Position numbers and translations under genes: made by a program
The notes under the pieces: generated by a model
Databases searched by the model: none
Told to the model about the DNA's origin: nothing
The model's input: only the letters and a program-made list of their open reading frames with translations
From: Candidatus Peregrinibacteria bacterium HGW-Peregrinibacteria-1
Lineage (GTDB): Bacteria; Patescibacteriota; Gracilibacteria; UBA1369; LOWO2-01-FULL-3
Reading direction: 5' to 3'
Length of the DNA: 64,000 nt
NCBI GenBank assembly: GCA_002839505.1
Contig: PGYE01000001.1
Span: forward strand, 709,995-773,994
In this document: positions 8,853 through 17,138 of the stretch, one piece after another
Layout of the letters: each line of letters opens with the position of its first letter
Numbering within the stretch: position 1 is the first letter of the stretch

Positions 8853-8884
8853 TTACTTTGCATAAGATACATTGTGCAAAGTAA
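8853..8884. repeat. inverted repeat between convergent elp3 and recG
   Basis: Perfect 10-base arms TTACTTTGCA (8853-8862) and TGCAAAGTAA (8875-8884) separated by 12 bases. It lies in the 240-base gap (8694-8933) between convergent genes, so it could act as a two-way terminator, but no T-run follows on either strand. It could also be a protein-binding site. Nothing else recognisable is present in this gap. Confidence 0.45.
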
Positions 8885-8933
8885 GATACGCTGTCATATT
8901 AACAATCCCCTATATAACCAGATATAGCCACCA

Positions 8934-10982
8934 TTAATCCTCCGTATAAACACCACCCCCCCCATTTAGCTTTACAGCCAATTTTCCAAACGAAGCTAGA
9001 GTTGCATCCATCTTAATTATTTTTTGGGCCCAAATATTAGCCTTCTCAATTAATCCAAGATCTCTCAGGTCGGCCACCTTCAAATCCGGCACCCCACTTT
9101 GTCGCACCCCATATACCTCTCCGGGCCCCCTTAGCTCTAAATCAATTTCCGACAATTTAAAACCACTAGAATACTTTTCCATTGCCTTAAGTCTACTCAG
9201 ACCATCTTTTCCCGTCTTTCCAGTGAACAAGAAGCAATAGGATTGATTGCTACCGCGACCAACTCTACCTCTAAACTGATGCAATTGAGCCAAGCCAAAC
9301 CTTTCGGCCCCTTCAATTAACATCATTGTTGCGTTCGGCACATCGATTCCAACCTCAATAACCGATGTCGAAACCAAAATATCAAATTTCTTCGCCTTAA
9401 AATCCTCCATAATTTGATCCTTTTCATCCTGCTTTAATTTTCCATGAAGAAAAACCAACCGCAAATTTGGAAAAATATTTTTTGACAAATACTCATATTC
9501 TTGCACTACCGACTTTACGCCCTCCAAGTTTTCCGAATCTTCAATCAATGGACAAATTATAAATGCCTGCCTTCCCATCTTAGTTTGCTCCTCGACCCAT
9601 CTATATGCATCTAATCGTTTCTTCTCGGGAACTAGCCTAGTAATAACCTCCTGCCTCCCCTTTGGCATTTCATCTATCACCGAAATATCCTGATCTCCGT
9701 ACATAGTGATCGCCAAGGTCCTCGGAATCGGTGTTGCCGTCATATTCAGAAAATGTGGAACACCAAAATTCCGCAAAATATCTCGTTGCTTGACCCCAAA
9801 ACGGTGTTGTTCGTCGACAACAGCCAATCCCAGCTTTTTAAAACCGATCTTTTCTTGGATCAAAGCATGCGTCCCAATAACAATATCAACCAAACCATTC
9901 TTCATCTGCCTTAAAATATCATCCTTCTGAGACGCCTTAGTACTGCCAGCAATAAATTGTATATTAAAACCAAAAGGCCGCATCACCTTCATAAAACTTA
10001 TAAAATGCTGCTTCGCCAAAATTTCCGTTGGAGCCATAATTGCAACTTGGAAACCGTTTTTAACTACATTTAGAGCCGCCAGTGCTGCCACAATAGTCTT
10101 TCCAGAGCCAACATCTCCCTGAATCAATCGACTCATCGGATAGCCTCTACCCATATCAACTAAAACCTCATCCAAAACCCGCACCTGCGCACCGGTAAGC
10201 TCAAAATCAAGATCTGCAATACATCCATTAATAATATCCTCCTTTCTGGACATCACCATTTCCGGTTTCGCATTACCCACCTGAAACAAGGCCTTTTTCT
10301 GAAGAATCTTTACCTGCATTAAGAAAATCTCGTCAAATGCCAATCGTCTCCTCGCCTCCCCTAGCGCCTCATCACTTTCTGGAAAGTGAATCTGAGTTAA
10401 AGCATCACCATAACCCATAAGGTTTTCCGCCTTCAATATTTCCTCAGGTAAATATTCTTTAAACAGTGATTTATATTCATCCAACAGCAACTTAATTTTC
10501 GATCTAAGCCACTTGGAACTGATCCCCGCAACCTCGTGATAAACAGGAACAATCCGACCACCATGAATCACCTCTCCCCCACTATCGCCGATTTCATAAA
10601 GCGGACTTTGCAACGAAAGCTTACCAAAAGAAAACCCCACCCTACCCGTCAAAACCAACTCCTTATTTCTAGGTAAAATTTTTAGCAAATGCGTCTGATT
10701 AAACCATACAACCTCTACCGAAGCCGTCGCATCAGTAACCACTCCCTTCAGCATCTTCATGCCATTTCGAGTCCTAATCACAACCAAATTAGATAATTTA
10801 CCGCAAATTGTCGCATTTTCACCGGCAACCAAATCAATTATCGGCTTATAACCCGTAAGATCGTTATATGTACGCGGAAAATAGGAAACAAAATCCTTCA
10901 CTGTCGTCACCCCCAGCCGTTCAAGCCTGTCTAAATAAGGCCTGGTTGTACGAATAGCTCTACTGACTCTTAGGTTTAACAT
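8934..10982 (-). CDS. recG: ATP-dependent DNA helicase RecG
   Basis: Branch-migrating helicase that remodels stalled replication forks and Holliday junctions. It is full length (682 aa). The N-terminal wedge/OB domain (VTTVKDFVSYFPRTYNDL, then NATICGKLSNLVVIRTRNG) precedes the superfamily-2 core: Walker A GDVGSGKT, the MAPTEILAKQH motif, the DEQHRFG box, the MTATPIPRTLA motif and the C-terminal SVIEVGIDVPNATMMLIEGA and QFRGRVGRG motifs. The RecG C-terminal motif DLELRGPGEVYGVRQSG is present. It lies just downstream of tyrS on the same strand (26-base gap), so the two may share a transcript. Confidence 0.97.
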   Translation of the reverse strand: MLNLRVSRAIRTTRPYLDRLERLGVTTVKDFVSYFPRTYNDLTGYKPIIDLVAGENATICGKLSNLVVIRTRNGMKMLKGVVTDATASVEVVWFNQTHLLKILPRNKELVLTGRVGFSFGKLSLQSPLYEIGDSGGEVIHGGRIVPVYHEVAGISSKWLRSKIKLLLDEYKSLFKEYLPEEILKAENLMGYGDALTQIHFPESDEALGEARRRLAFDEIFLMQVKILQKKALFQVGNAKPEMVMSRKEDIINGCIADLDFELTGAQVRVLDEVLVDMGRGYPMSRLIQGDVGSGKTIVAALAALNVVKNGFQVAIMAPTEILAKQHFISFMKVMRPFGFNIQFIAGSTKASQKDDILRQMKNGLVDIVIGTHALIQEKIGFKKLGLAVVDEQHRFGVKQRDILRNFGVPHFLNMTATPIPRTLAITMYGDQDISVIDEMPKGRQEVITRLVPEKKRLDAYRWVEEQTKMGRQAFIICPLIEDSENLEGVKSVVQEYEYLSKNIFPNLRLVFLHGKLKQDEKDQIMEDFKAKKFDILVSTSVIEVGIDVPNATMMLIEGAERFGLAQLHQFRGRVGRGSNQSYCFLFTGKTGKDGLSRLKAMEKYSSGFKLSEIDLELRGPGEVYGVRQSGVPDLKVADLRDLGLIEKANIWAQKIIKMDATLASFGKLAVKLNGGGGVYTED

Positions 10983-11008
10983 AGCGATAAAATTTCACGA
11001 CACAAAAA

Positions 11009-12199
11009 TTAACCATTCGACCTCAACTTTCGGAAATGCCTCTTCCCCACCTGCAAGAGCACTTCTTCATCCCCAATTTCAGGCACAAAATCAACATCTT
11101 CCACCTTTTCACCACTGATTTTAACAGCACCACCAGAGACCAAACGCCTCGCCTCACTTTTCGACGCAGCCAAACTTAGGCTACAAATTAAATCCACAAT
11201 ATTGCAACCCCTCGTTTCTACAACAACAACCTCTATTTCATCAGGTAAAGACTTGTTTTTGAACACATTCACAAATTCTTCCTCCGCCTTAATGGCAGCA
11301 TCGTCATTCCAATACAGCCCAACGATCTCCCTTGCCAAACGCATTTTTAAGTCTCGAGGATTGGCGCCACCTTTCAGCTCATCACTCATAGCTGCAATAT
11401 CATCACCAGACACAGAAGTGAGAAGTTCAAAATAAGGAATTATCAGCTCATCCACTATTGACATCGTTTTACCATAAATTTCACTAGCCGATTCTCGCAA
11501 ACCAATATAATTCCCGAGGCTTTTACTCATCTTTTTCCCACCACTTAACCCCTCCAACAAAGGTACCGTCACCACCGCTTGCCTCTTTTTTACCCCATAC
11601 ACTTTTTGCATATCGCGTCCCACCAGCATATTGAAAAGCTGATCAGTACCGCCGATCTCAACATCACAATTCAACTCAACTGAGTCATACCCCTGCATCA
11701 AAGGATACAAAAACTCCGTCAACGAGATATCTTGCCCTGAAGAATATCTGTTTTTAAAATCTTCCCGCTGCAACATTTGATTCACCGTCTTAAAACTAGC
11801 TAAATTTAAAACATCTCCCATTCCCATTTTATCAAACCACTCTGAATTATACCTCACCTCTAGCTTGTCAGCGTCTAATATCACCGAAGCCTGCTCAACA
11901 TAACTCTTCATATTTCTTTCCACATCATCACCTGTCAAAACCACCCTAGTCTCAGATTTTCCAGTAGGATCACCTATCCTGGCAGTATAATCACCAATCA
12001 GCAAAATAACAGTATGCCCCAAATCCTGAAACTGTCTCAACTTTCGCAACACTACTGAATGCCCCAAATGCAACTCTGATCCCGTCGGATCAATCCCCAA
12101 TTTTATCCGTAGTTTTGCGCCTTCCTCCAGCTTCTTACGCAATGCATCCTCCCCAATTACATCAACCACTCCCCTACTCAATAACTCCTCAATGTTCAT
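11009..12199 (-). CDS. tyrS: tyrosyl-tRNA synthetase
   Basis: Class I aminoacyl-tRNA synthetase charging tRNA-Tyr (396 aa). The HIGH motif is HLGH at residues 44-47, with KLGIDPTGSELHLGH as context. The tyrosine pocket GGTDQLFNMLVGRDMQK and the signature loop KKMSKSLGN follow, and the C-terminus carries an S4 RNA-binding domain (ARRLVSGGAVKISGEKV). The length and loop type resemble the TyrZ-like subgroup. A promoter with TATAAT precedes it, and a 9-base inverted repeat sits just upstream of the -35, so it may be controlled together with the divergent TrmB-type regulator. Confidence 0.96.
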   Translation of the reverse strand: MNIEELLSRGVVDVIGEDALRKKLEEGAKLRIKLGIDPTGSELHLGHSVVLRKLRQFQDLGHTVILLIGDYTARIGDPTGKSETRVVLTGDDVERNMKSYVEQASVILDADKLEVRYNSEWFDKMGMGDVLNLASFKTVNQMLQREDFKNRYSSGQDISLTEFLYPLMQGYDSVELNCDVEIGGTDQLFNMLVGRDMQKVYGVKKRQAVVTVPLLEGLSGGKKMSKSLGNYIGLRESASEIYGKTMSIVDELIIPYFELLTSVSGDDIAAMSDELKGGANPRDLKMRLAREIVGLYWNDDAAIKAEEEFVNVFKNKSLPDEIEVVVVETRGCNIVDLICSLSLAASKSEARRLVSGGAVKISGEKVEDVDFVPEIGDEEVLLQVGKRHFRKLRSNG

Positions 12200-12222
12200 A
12201 TATTTGATTTTAAAGCCACAAA

Positions 12223-12250
12223 ATTATAGAGGAACAGCTCAAAAAATCAA
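12223..12250 (-). promoter_or_regulatory. promoter of tyrS
   Basis: On the minus strand TTGATT (12245-12250), a 16-base spacer and TATAAT (12223-12228), about 24 bases before the tyrS ATG at 12199. Confidence 0.55.
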
Positions 12251-12267
12251 AATTAAAGGCAAAAAAA

Positions 12268-12293
12268 TCTGTTGTACATTTTTTTACAACAGA
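12268..12293. promoter_or_regulatory. candidate operator between tyrS and the TrmB-type gene
   Basis: Perfect 9-base inverted repeat: TCTGTTGTA (12268-12276), an 8-base centre, TACAACAGA (12285-12293). It sits 18 bases upstream of the tyrS -35 box and about 95 bases before the regulator gene. A binding site for the neighbouring regulator is the natural guess; this is inference from symmetry and position. Confidence 0.45.
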
Positions 12294-12344
12294 AAAACAG
12301 CCCGAATCATTGACCAGCAAGCCATAAATTGATTCAATTGCACT

Positions 12345-12356
12345 CTCTTGCAAGAG
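12345..12356. promoter_or_regulatory. 12-base palindrome upstream of the TrmB-type gene
   Basis: CTCTTGCAAGAG is a perfect 12-base palindrome ending about 30 bases before the regulator's ATG at 12387. It differs in sequence from the 12268-12293 repeat. It could be an autoregulatory site. Confidence 0.3.
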
Positions 12357-12386
12357 GCTAATCCAAATATTTAACCAACCCCTAAC

Positions 12387-13145
12387 ATGCTCCAAGAACA
12401 ACTCAAAGACCTAGGCTTCAAGTCCAATGAATCGAAAATTTACCTAAAGCTGCTCACCATCGGGCCCCAACCTGCCAGCATTTTAGCACACCAAAGCGGT
12501 ATAAACCGAACTACGACCTACATGGTGCTAAAAAACTTACAACAAAAGGGAATAGTCGGATCACACCAAAAAGAGAAAACCCAAGTTTACAGCGCTAATG
12601 ACCCAAACTATCTCATATCCTATATCGACGAGAAATATCAAACTTACAAATACCACAGAAAAAAACTTCTCTCGACGATCCCACAATTCAGATCATTGGA
12701 ACAAAAATACGATCTAAAAAAACCAACTCTCACCTATCACGACGGAATTAACGGCATCAAAAACTTCATTAACGACTTAAAGGAGTCAAAAGGTCGCATA
12801 TATGCATACCACAACTTTAGGAAATGGGAACAGGAACCAACCCTAAAAAAGCAAGTTGAAAAAATACTCGACACCTACAATCAGGCAGCTAAAGAAATAT
12901 TCGTCATCTCACCAAAAAACAAATCTGAACCAACAAGCAATATCCTCAAAACAATCAAGCTCCAAAAGTACGACCCTGAAAAATATCCCAATCTCACAAA
13001 TCAAGAGATCATAATTTATGACAATAAAGTACTAGCAATCAATATAGATCCACAGAAAACCTTCAGCATATCAATAGAAAACAACAATATGGCCAACTTA
13101 CAAAGAACACTTTTTGAAATAACATGGGATAAACTAAAAAACTAA
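12387..13145 (+). CDS. TrmB-family transcriptional regulator
   Basis: Helix-turn-helix regulator of the TrmB type (252 aa), a family best known from archaea as sugar or metabolite sensors. Residues 1-65 form the winged helix: LGFKSNESKIYLKLL, GPQPASILAHQSGINRTTTY and VLKNLQQKGIVGS, as in 'G.s..ea.iYl.Ll..g..t..elA...gi.r..vY..l..L...Glv'. A helical linker (residues 80-115) leads to an effector domain with FISPKNKS-like strands and an EIIIYDNKVLAIN motif. The ligand is unknown. It is divergent from tyrS, and purA follows in the same direction 38 bases later. Confidence 0.85.
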   Translation: MLQEQLKDLGFKSNESKIYLKLLTIGPQPASILAHQSGINRTTTYMVLKNLQQKGIVGSHQKEKTQVYSANDPNYLISYIDEKYQTYKYHRKKLLSTIPQFRSLEQKYDLKKPTLTYHDGINGIKNFINDLKESKGRIYAYHNFRKWEQEPTLKKQVEKILDTYNQAAKEIFVISPKNKSEPTSNILKTIKLQKYDPEKYPNLTNQEIIIYDNKVLAINIDPQKTFSISIENNNMANLQRTLFEITWDKLKN

Positions 13146-13183
13146 ATTATAGTGACAGTACAAATAAAACTTATCGATACAAC

Positions 13184-14467
13184 ATGAATAAAACTGTTAC
13201 ATCAGTGATGGGCTGCCAGTGGGGAGACGAAGGGAAGGGCAAACTTATAGATATTCTTGCCGGCAAATACGACTTAATTGCTCGTGCAACCGGTGGCGCC
13301 AATGCCGGCCACACCGTCTACATACCAACAGCTGACGGAAAGACCAAAAAACACGTGTTTCACCTCCTCCCTTCCGGAATATTCCATGAAAACACTCAAT
13401 GCGTAATCGGCAACGGTGTCGTTCTCCACCTAGAGACACTCTTGCAAGAGCTCGACGCCCTGAAGGAAGAAGGAATAACAGCACTAAGCCGCCTATACAT
13501 TTCTGACAGAGCACATTTGGTTTTTAATTATCATAAAATTGTCGACGGCCTACAGGAAGACACTAAAGGACACAAAAAAATCGAAACCACAAAAAGAGGA
13601 ATCGGCCCCGCCTATAGCAGTAAAATATCCCGCACCGGAATAAGAGTTAATGAACTAAAAAACTTCAGCAAATTCCAAGAACTCTACCTTGAAAACCTAA
13701 AATATTATCAAGACATATATAGATTTGAATACGACCCCGAACCTGAGCTATCAAATCATCAAAAGTATTTTGAAATACTTAAAGAACAAATAATAGACAC
13801 CTCAGCATATCTCAACCAAAAACTGAAAAACAATAAAAGCATCCTTATAGAAGGGGCCAACGGCACTCTCCTTGATATTGATCACGGAACATACCCTTTT
13901 GTCACATCCTCCAACTCCTCGGTAGGAGGGCTTCTGACAGGACTAGGAATCGCCCCCCAATATTTTCAAGACAACATCGGCGTCTTCAAAGCCTACTGCA
14001 CCAGAGTTGGCGCCGGTCCGTTCCCAACGGAAATTCATGATCAGACAGCAGAAGACATCCGAAGAATCGGCGGCGAATATGGTTCAACAACGGGCCGCCC
14101 CCGAAGATGTGGTTGGTTTGATGCTGTTGCTGCAAAATATGCTATCGACATTAACGGAATCACAAGCATTAACCTGACAAAATTGGATGTATTAAGCGGG
14201 CTAAAGGAGATTTTAATTGGAGTAAAGTACCAAATTGAAGACTCCGAATATACCGATACTGTTCTAGGCGATTGTGACATGCTCGCCAAAGCAAAAGTCG
14301 AATACATTAGTCTTCCTGGCTGGGACGAAGACATTTCGTCAGCCAGAAGCTATGGAGATCTCCCAAAAAACACCCAAGATTACATCGAAAAACTCCAAGA
14401 AATCATCGGAGTAAAGATAACCTCGATAGGGGTAGGAACCAAGCGATCCGACATCATTTTTATCTAG
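13184..14467 (+). CDS. purA: adenylosuccinate synthetase
   Basis: Catalyses GTP-dependent condensation of IMP and aspartate to adenylosuccinate, the first step from IMP to AMP. The 427 residues are complete. Signature elements: the GTP-binding loop GCQWGDEGKGK at residues 10-20 with catalytic Asp14, GGANAGHTVY, the KRGIGPAYSSK block, EGANGTLLDIDHGTYPFVTS, GVFKAYCTRVGAGPFPTE, GRPRRCGWFDAVA and LTKLDVLSGL. No other purine gene is nearby. It lies between the TrmB-type regulator and the ATP synthase operon. Confidence 0.98.
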   Translation: MNKTVTSVMGCQWGDEGKGKLIDILAGKYDLIARATGGANAGHTVYIPTADGKTKKHVFHLLPSGIFHENTQCVIGNGVVLHLETLLQELDALKEEGITALSRLYISDRAHLVFNYHKIVDGLQEDTKGHKKIETTKRGIGPAYSSKISRTGIRVNELKNFSKFQELYLENLKYYQDIYRFEYDPEPELSNHQKYFEILKEQIIDTSAYLNQKLKNNKSILIEGANGTLLDIDHGTYPFVTSSNSSVGGLLTGLGIAPQYFQDNIGVFKAYCTRVGAGPFPTEIHDQTAEDIRRIGGEYGSTTGRPRRCGWFDAVAAKYAIDINGITSINLTKLDVLSGLKEILIGVKYQIEDSEYTDTVLGDCDMLAKAKVEYISLPGWDEDISSARSYGDLPKNTQDYIEKLQEIIGVKITSIGVGTKRSDIIFI

Positions 14468-14491
14468 AAAAGAAAGCTATATTTTAAACTT

Positions 14492-14510
14492 GCATAAAAA
14501 TTTTTTATGC
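14492..14510. promoter_or_regulatory. AT-rich palindrome upstream of the ATP synthase operon
   Basis: GCATAAAAA and TTTTTATGC (9-base arms, one-base centre) in the 82-base gap between purA and atpI. Being pure AT apart from its ends it is a weak terminator at best; it may be an operator or part of the atp promoter. Confidence 0.35.
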
Positions 14511-14549
14511 TTAGAATATCGGCACAATAAAATTTTTAGATCAAACTTA

Positions 14550-14822
14550 ATGACTGAGGCAAAAGAAAAAAAGAACACTGATCAACCAAAAAAAGAGAAA
14601 CACGATCAGCTCATACAAAACTGGCAAGAAAACAAACTACAAGTACTCCTATCCTCTACAGCCTACACACTCATTATAATAGCAATACTCGGAGGGCTTG
14701 GATACATAGCAGACGAACACCTTGGAACCAAGCCAGCACTTTTTATAGCCGGACTGATAATGGGGTATCCCATCACGCAAGCTATAATCTACAAAAAAAT
14801 GAGCAAGCTCAAAGTAAAGTAA
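14550..14822 (+). CDS. atpI: AtpI/AtpZ-like ATP synthase accessory protein
   Basis: Small membrane protein (90 aa) heading the ATP synthase operon. A charged N-terminus (EAKEKKNTDQPKKEKHD) is followed by two membrane helices (about residues 33-54 and 59-82) with a GGLGYIADEHLGTKPALF hairpin, the pattern of AtpI/AtpZ proteins that help assemble the c-ring or carry Mg2+. An in-frame ATG further upstream (14490) would add a Cys/His-rich stretch and lies in the palindrome, so 14550 is preferred. The family assignment rests on position, size and the G-rich hairpin. Confidence 0.75.
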   Translation: MTEAKEKKNTDQPKKEKHDQLIQNWQENKLQVLLSSTAYTLIIIAILGGLGYIADEHLGTKPALFIAGLIMGYPITQAIIYKKMSKLKVK

Positions 14823-14846
14823 CACTCAATAATAAGATTTCTGAAA

Positions 14847-15638
14847 ATGTCACTACCTGAAATAAAACTAGCACCAGACACTATATTTTCAATTGGTAAT
14901 CTCCAAGTGACCAACAGCATATTAGCCACTGTTTTGACCAGTGTTTCCATAATAATCATCGCCCTCCTTATAAGGAGAAACGCAGGAATCAGACCATCAA
15001 AAGGACAGGTTGTCTTTGAGATGGTTAGACAATTCATTTTGGACAAAATGGTCATATCGTTTGGGTCCATGAAAGAAGCCAAAAGATACCTACCTTTGAT
15101 ACTGACGATCTTCATCTTTTTACTTCTGGCAAATCAATTTGCCCTAGTTCCCCTCCTAAGTAACATAATCCTTAGCAACCCCGAAGGAACTAAATATCTC
15201 TTCAATGCCCCCGCCGCACACTACAGCATGACAATCGGACTCACTATTCTCGTCTTACTCATAGCCCACATCTCCGCAATTTTGATTAGCCCCGGAAAGC
15301 ACTTTGGTAGCTTCATTCGCCTAAAGCCATTCTTTAAAATGAAGTCCATCAAAGAGCTTCCAATGGCAATGATCAACTTCTTTCTCGGAATTCTTGACAT
15401 AATTGGAGAAATAGCTAAAGTCGTCTCACTATCAACTCGTCTTTTCGGAAACATATTTGCCGGCGGAGTCGTCGTACTAATAATATCAAGCTTGAGTGTA
15501 GTTACAAATTTCCTAGCACCAATCCCCTTTCTGGCAATCAGCACCATCAGCGGACTGGTACAAGCATTTGTATTCGCAATGCTCTCAATCTTGTATATTA
15601 GCTCTGCAGTAAATACCGCAAAACAAGCAGATAGTTAA
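14847..15638 (+). CDS. atpB: ATP synthase F0 subunit a
   Basis: Membrane stator subunit that provides the ion half-channels of the F0 motor (263 aa). Five to six hydrophobic helices are visible. The essential arginine is in SLSTRLFGNIFAGGVVV, the classic 'R.FGN..aG' helix; the second conserved helix ends in GLVQAFVFAMLSILYISSAV. PLLSNIILSNPEG lies in the first periplasmic-side loop. Its neighbours are AtpI and subunit c. Confidence 0.97.
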   Translation: MSLPEIKLAPDTIFSIGNLQVTNSILATVLTSVSIIIIALLIRRNAGIRPSKGQVVFEMVRQFILDKMVISFGSMKEAKRYLPLILTIFIFLLLANQFALVPLLSNIILSNPEGTKYLFNAPAAHYSMTIGLTILVLLIAHISAILISPGKHFGSFIRLKPFFKMKSIKELPMAMINFFLGILDIIGEIAKVVSLSTRLFGNIFAGGVVVLIISSLSVVTNFLAPIPFLAISTISGLVQAFVFAMLSILYISSAVNTAKQADS

Positions 15639-15673
15639 AAAATTAATTAAATAAATTCATAACCCATACAAAA

Positions 15674-15901
15674 ATGGAAATCGAATCAGCAAAATTTCTA
15701 GCTGCCGGGATCGCATTAGGATTAGGAGGTCTTGGTTCAGCAATCGGTGAAGGTCTAGTAGCAGGTAGAGCAATGGACGGAATGGCAAGAAACCCAAAGA
15801 TGGCGGACAAGTTGTTTACCAACATGATCGTCGCGATGGCACTTGTCGAATCATCAGTAATCTACACGCTTGTAATCGCCTTAATTTTAATATTCTCATA
15901 A
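15674..15901 (+). CDS. atpE: ATP synthase F0 subunit c with two-carboxylate Na+-type site
   Basis: Rotor-ring protein of 75 aa with two helices joined by the loop ARNPKM. The ion-carrying carboxylate is Glu59 in MALVESSVIYTLVIA, and a second acidic residue, Glu26 (SAIGEGLVAG), sits exactly 33 residues earlier, at the position of Gln32 in the Ilyobacter Na+ ring. Ser60, Ser61 and Tyr64 fill the other liganding positions (66, 67 and 70 in Ilyobacter numbering). Glu32 with Glu65 is the arrangement described for the Fusobacterium nucleatum Na+ ring. A Na+-coupled enzyme is therefore predicted. No Shine-Dalgarno sequence precedes the ATG. Confidence 0.96.
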   Translation: MEIESAKFLAAGIALGLGGLGSAIGEGLVAGRAMDGMARNPKMADKLFTNMIVAMALVESSVIYTLVIALILIFS

Positions 15902-15936
15902 GGAATTCCTACTTAAACTTAACTACCTAAATCATC

Positions 15937-16437
15937 ATGGGTGAAAATCTATCAAGACTCGGAATAGATTTATGGAGTATGGCCTTCTATGTAGTCAACA
16001 TAGGGCTAACAATGGCAATACTCATATGGATACTATATAAACCCGTCAACAAATTCATCGACCAAAGACAGCGTCAAATTGAAGATAGCATCGATGAAGC
16101 TAAGAAACTGCAGGAATCCTTTGAAGAAAAGTTAAATCTTGTACAAAAGGACAAAGAAGAAACAGAAGCTCAGTTAAAAGCGGAGCTTCTAAATCTCCAG
16201 AAGTTCACAGATCGCAAGCGCGCAGAGCTTACAGCCGAAATGGAGCAAGCTCGCAAAGAAATGATCGAAAAAGCCACACGAGAAATAGATGCACGAAAAA
16301 CAAGTATTATTAAAGAAGCTGAGAAGGATGTTCAAATTCTCATGGCAAAAATTATATTAGACATCGTCGAAAACAAAGTTCCCGAAAATATTATACAAGA
16401 AAGCATCGAGTCATCCTGGTCAAAACTAAACAAATAA
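15937..16437 (+). CDS. atpF: ATP synthase F0 subunit b
   Basis: Peripheral-stalk subunit (166 aa). One N-terminal membrane helix (about residues 12-33, WSMAFYVVNIGLTMAILIWI) ends in the family motif LYKPVNKFIDQRQRQIEDSI. A long charged coiled coil follows (AKKLQESFEEKL to REIDARKTSIIKEAEKDV), as expected for the dimeric stalk that binds the delta subunit. A single b gene is present, so a homodimer is likely. Confidence 0.93.
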   Translation: MGENLSRLGIDLWSMAFYVVNIGLTMAILIWILYKPVNKFIDQRQRQIEDSIDEAKKLQESFEEKLNLVQKDKEETEAQLKAELLNLQKFTDRKRAELTAEMEQARKEMIEKATREIDARKTSIIKEAEKDVQILMAKIILDIVENKVPENIIQESIESSWSKLNK

Positions 16438-16455
16438 TAAGTTTCACAAAAAGCA

Positions 16456-17124
16456 ATGATAGAAAAAGTAATCACATCAACACTTAAAGAACTACTCAGC
16501 TTTCTAGAGAGCAATAGAGACTTTTTTGAATTAGCGCCCGCCTTGCAACAAAAAACGCTGGAAAACAGCAATCTCCCAGAATCAATAAGGGATTACATGG
16601 TGCAAACAAATGAACAAGATCTTCTAGCAAACCTTAAATCAATTTTTCGCCAAGGCAAGAACCTAAACGATATCTTTGATAATGAAATAATACTCGCAAT
16701 ATCAAAGTTTCTATCACAAGAAATCGGATCAATACTAGACCAAACGCCACTCTCCTACTTCATCGAGAAAAGAGAAGCCAAAGAGAAGAAAATCAATGAA
16801 AGAATAACCAAAAAAGGCATTGTCTACGAAACAATAAAAAAGGAATTTACTACAAGGACTTACCAGGAAATTATTCATGCAATTAACGACTTTGCAAAAG
16901 CAACAGGACACAAAAATTTCATGGTAGTACAGTCCCCTCGTGAAATATCGACATCAATGAAAGGAGAAATAAGAAGGCAACTTCAAGAGAAAAAACCATA
17001 CAACTATCCACTATTTCAAGTAAACAAGAAAATTATTGGTGGGATCCGTATATCTGAAAACGGAACTCTTCAAGATCATTCTTGGCTAAGTAGAGTCCTG
17101 AAATTCACATCAATAACAAATTAA
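16456..17124 (+). CDS. atpH: ATP synthase F1 subunit delta (divergent, long)
   Basis: Connects the peripheral stalk to the top of F1. The assignment rests on position between b and alpha and on the C-terminal signature [18 protein letters not shown] with SWLSRVLKF at the end, matching 'd..liGGi.i..g..v.D.S....L'. At 222 aa it is about 40 residues longer than usual, and the N-terminal helical domain is barely recognisable. Two bases would be gained by no other start; the ATG at 16456 lies 18 bases after atpF. Confidence 0.85.
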   Translation: MIEKVITSTLKELLSFLESNRDFFELAPALQQKTLENSNLPESIRDYMVQTNEQDLLANLKSIFRQGKNLNDIFDNEIILAISKFLSQEIGSILDQTPLSYFIEKREAKEKKINERITKKGIVYETIKKEFTTRTYQEIIHAINDFAKATGHKNFMVVQSPREISTSMKGEIRRQLQEKKPYNYPLFQVNKKIIGGIRISENGTLQDHSWLSRVLKFTSITN

Positions 17125-17138
17125 CAAATTTTACCACT

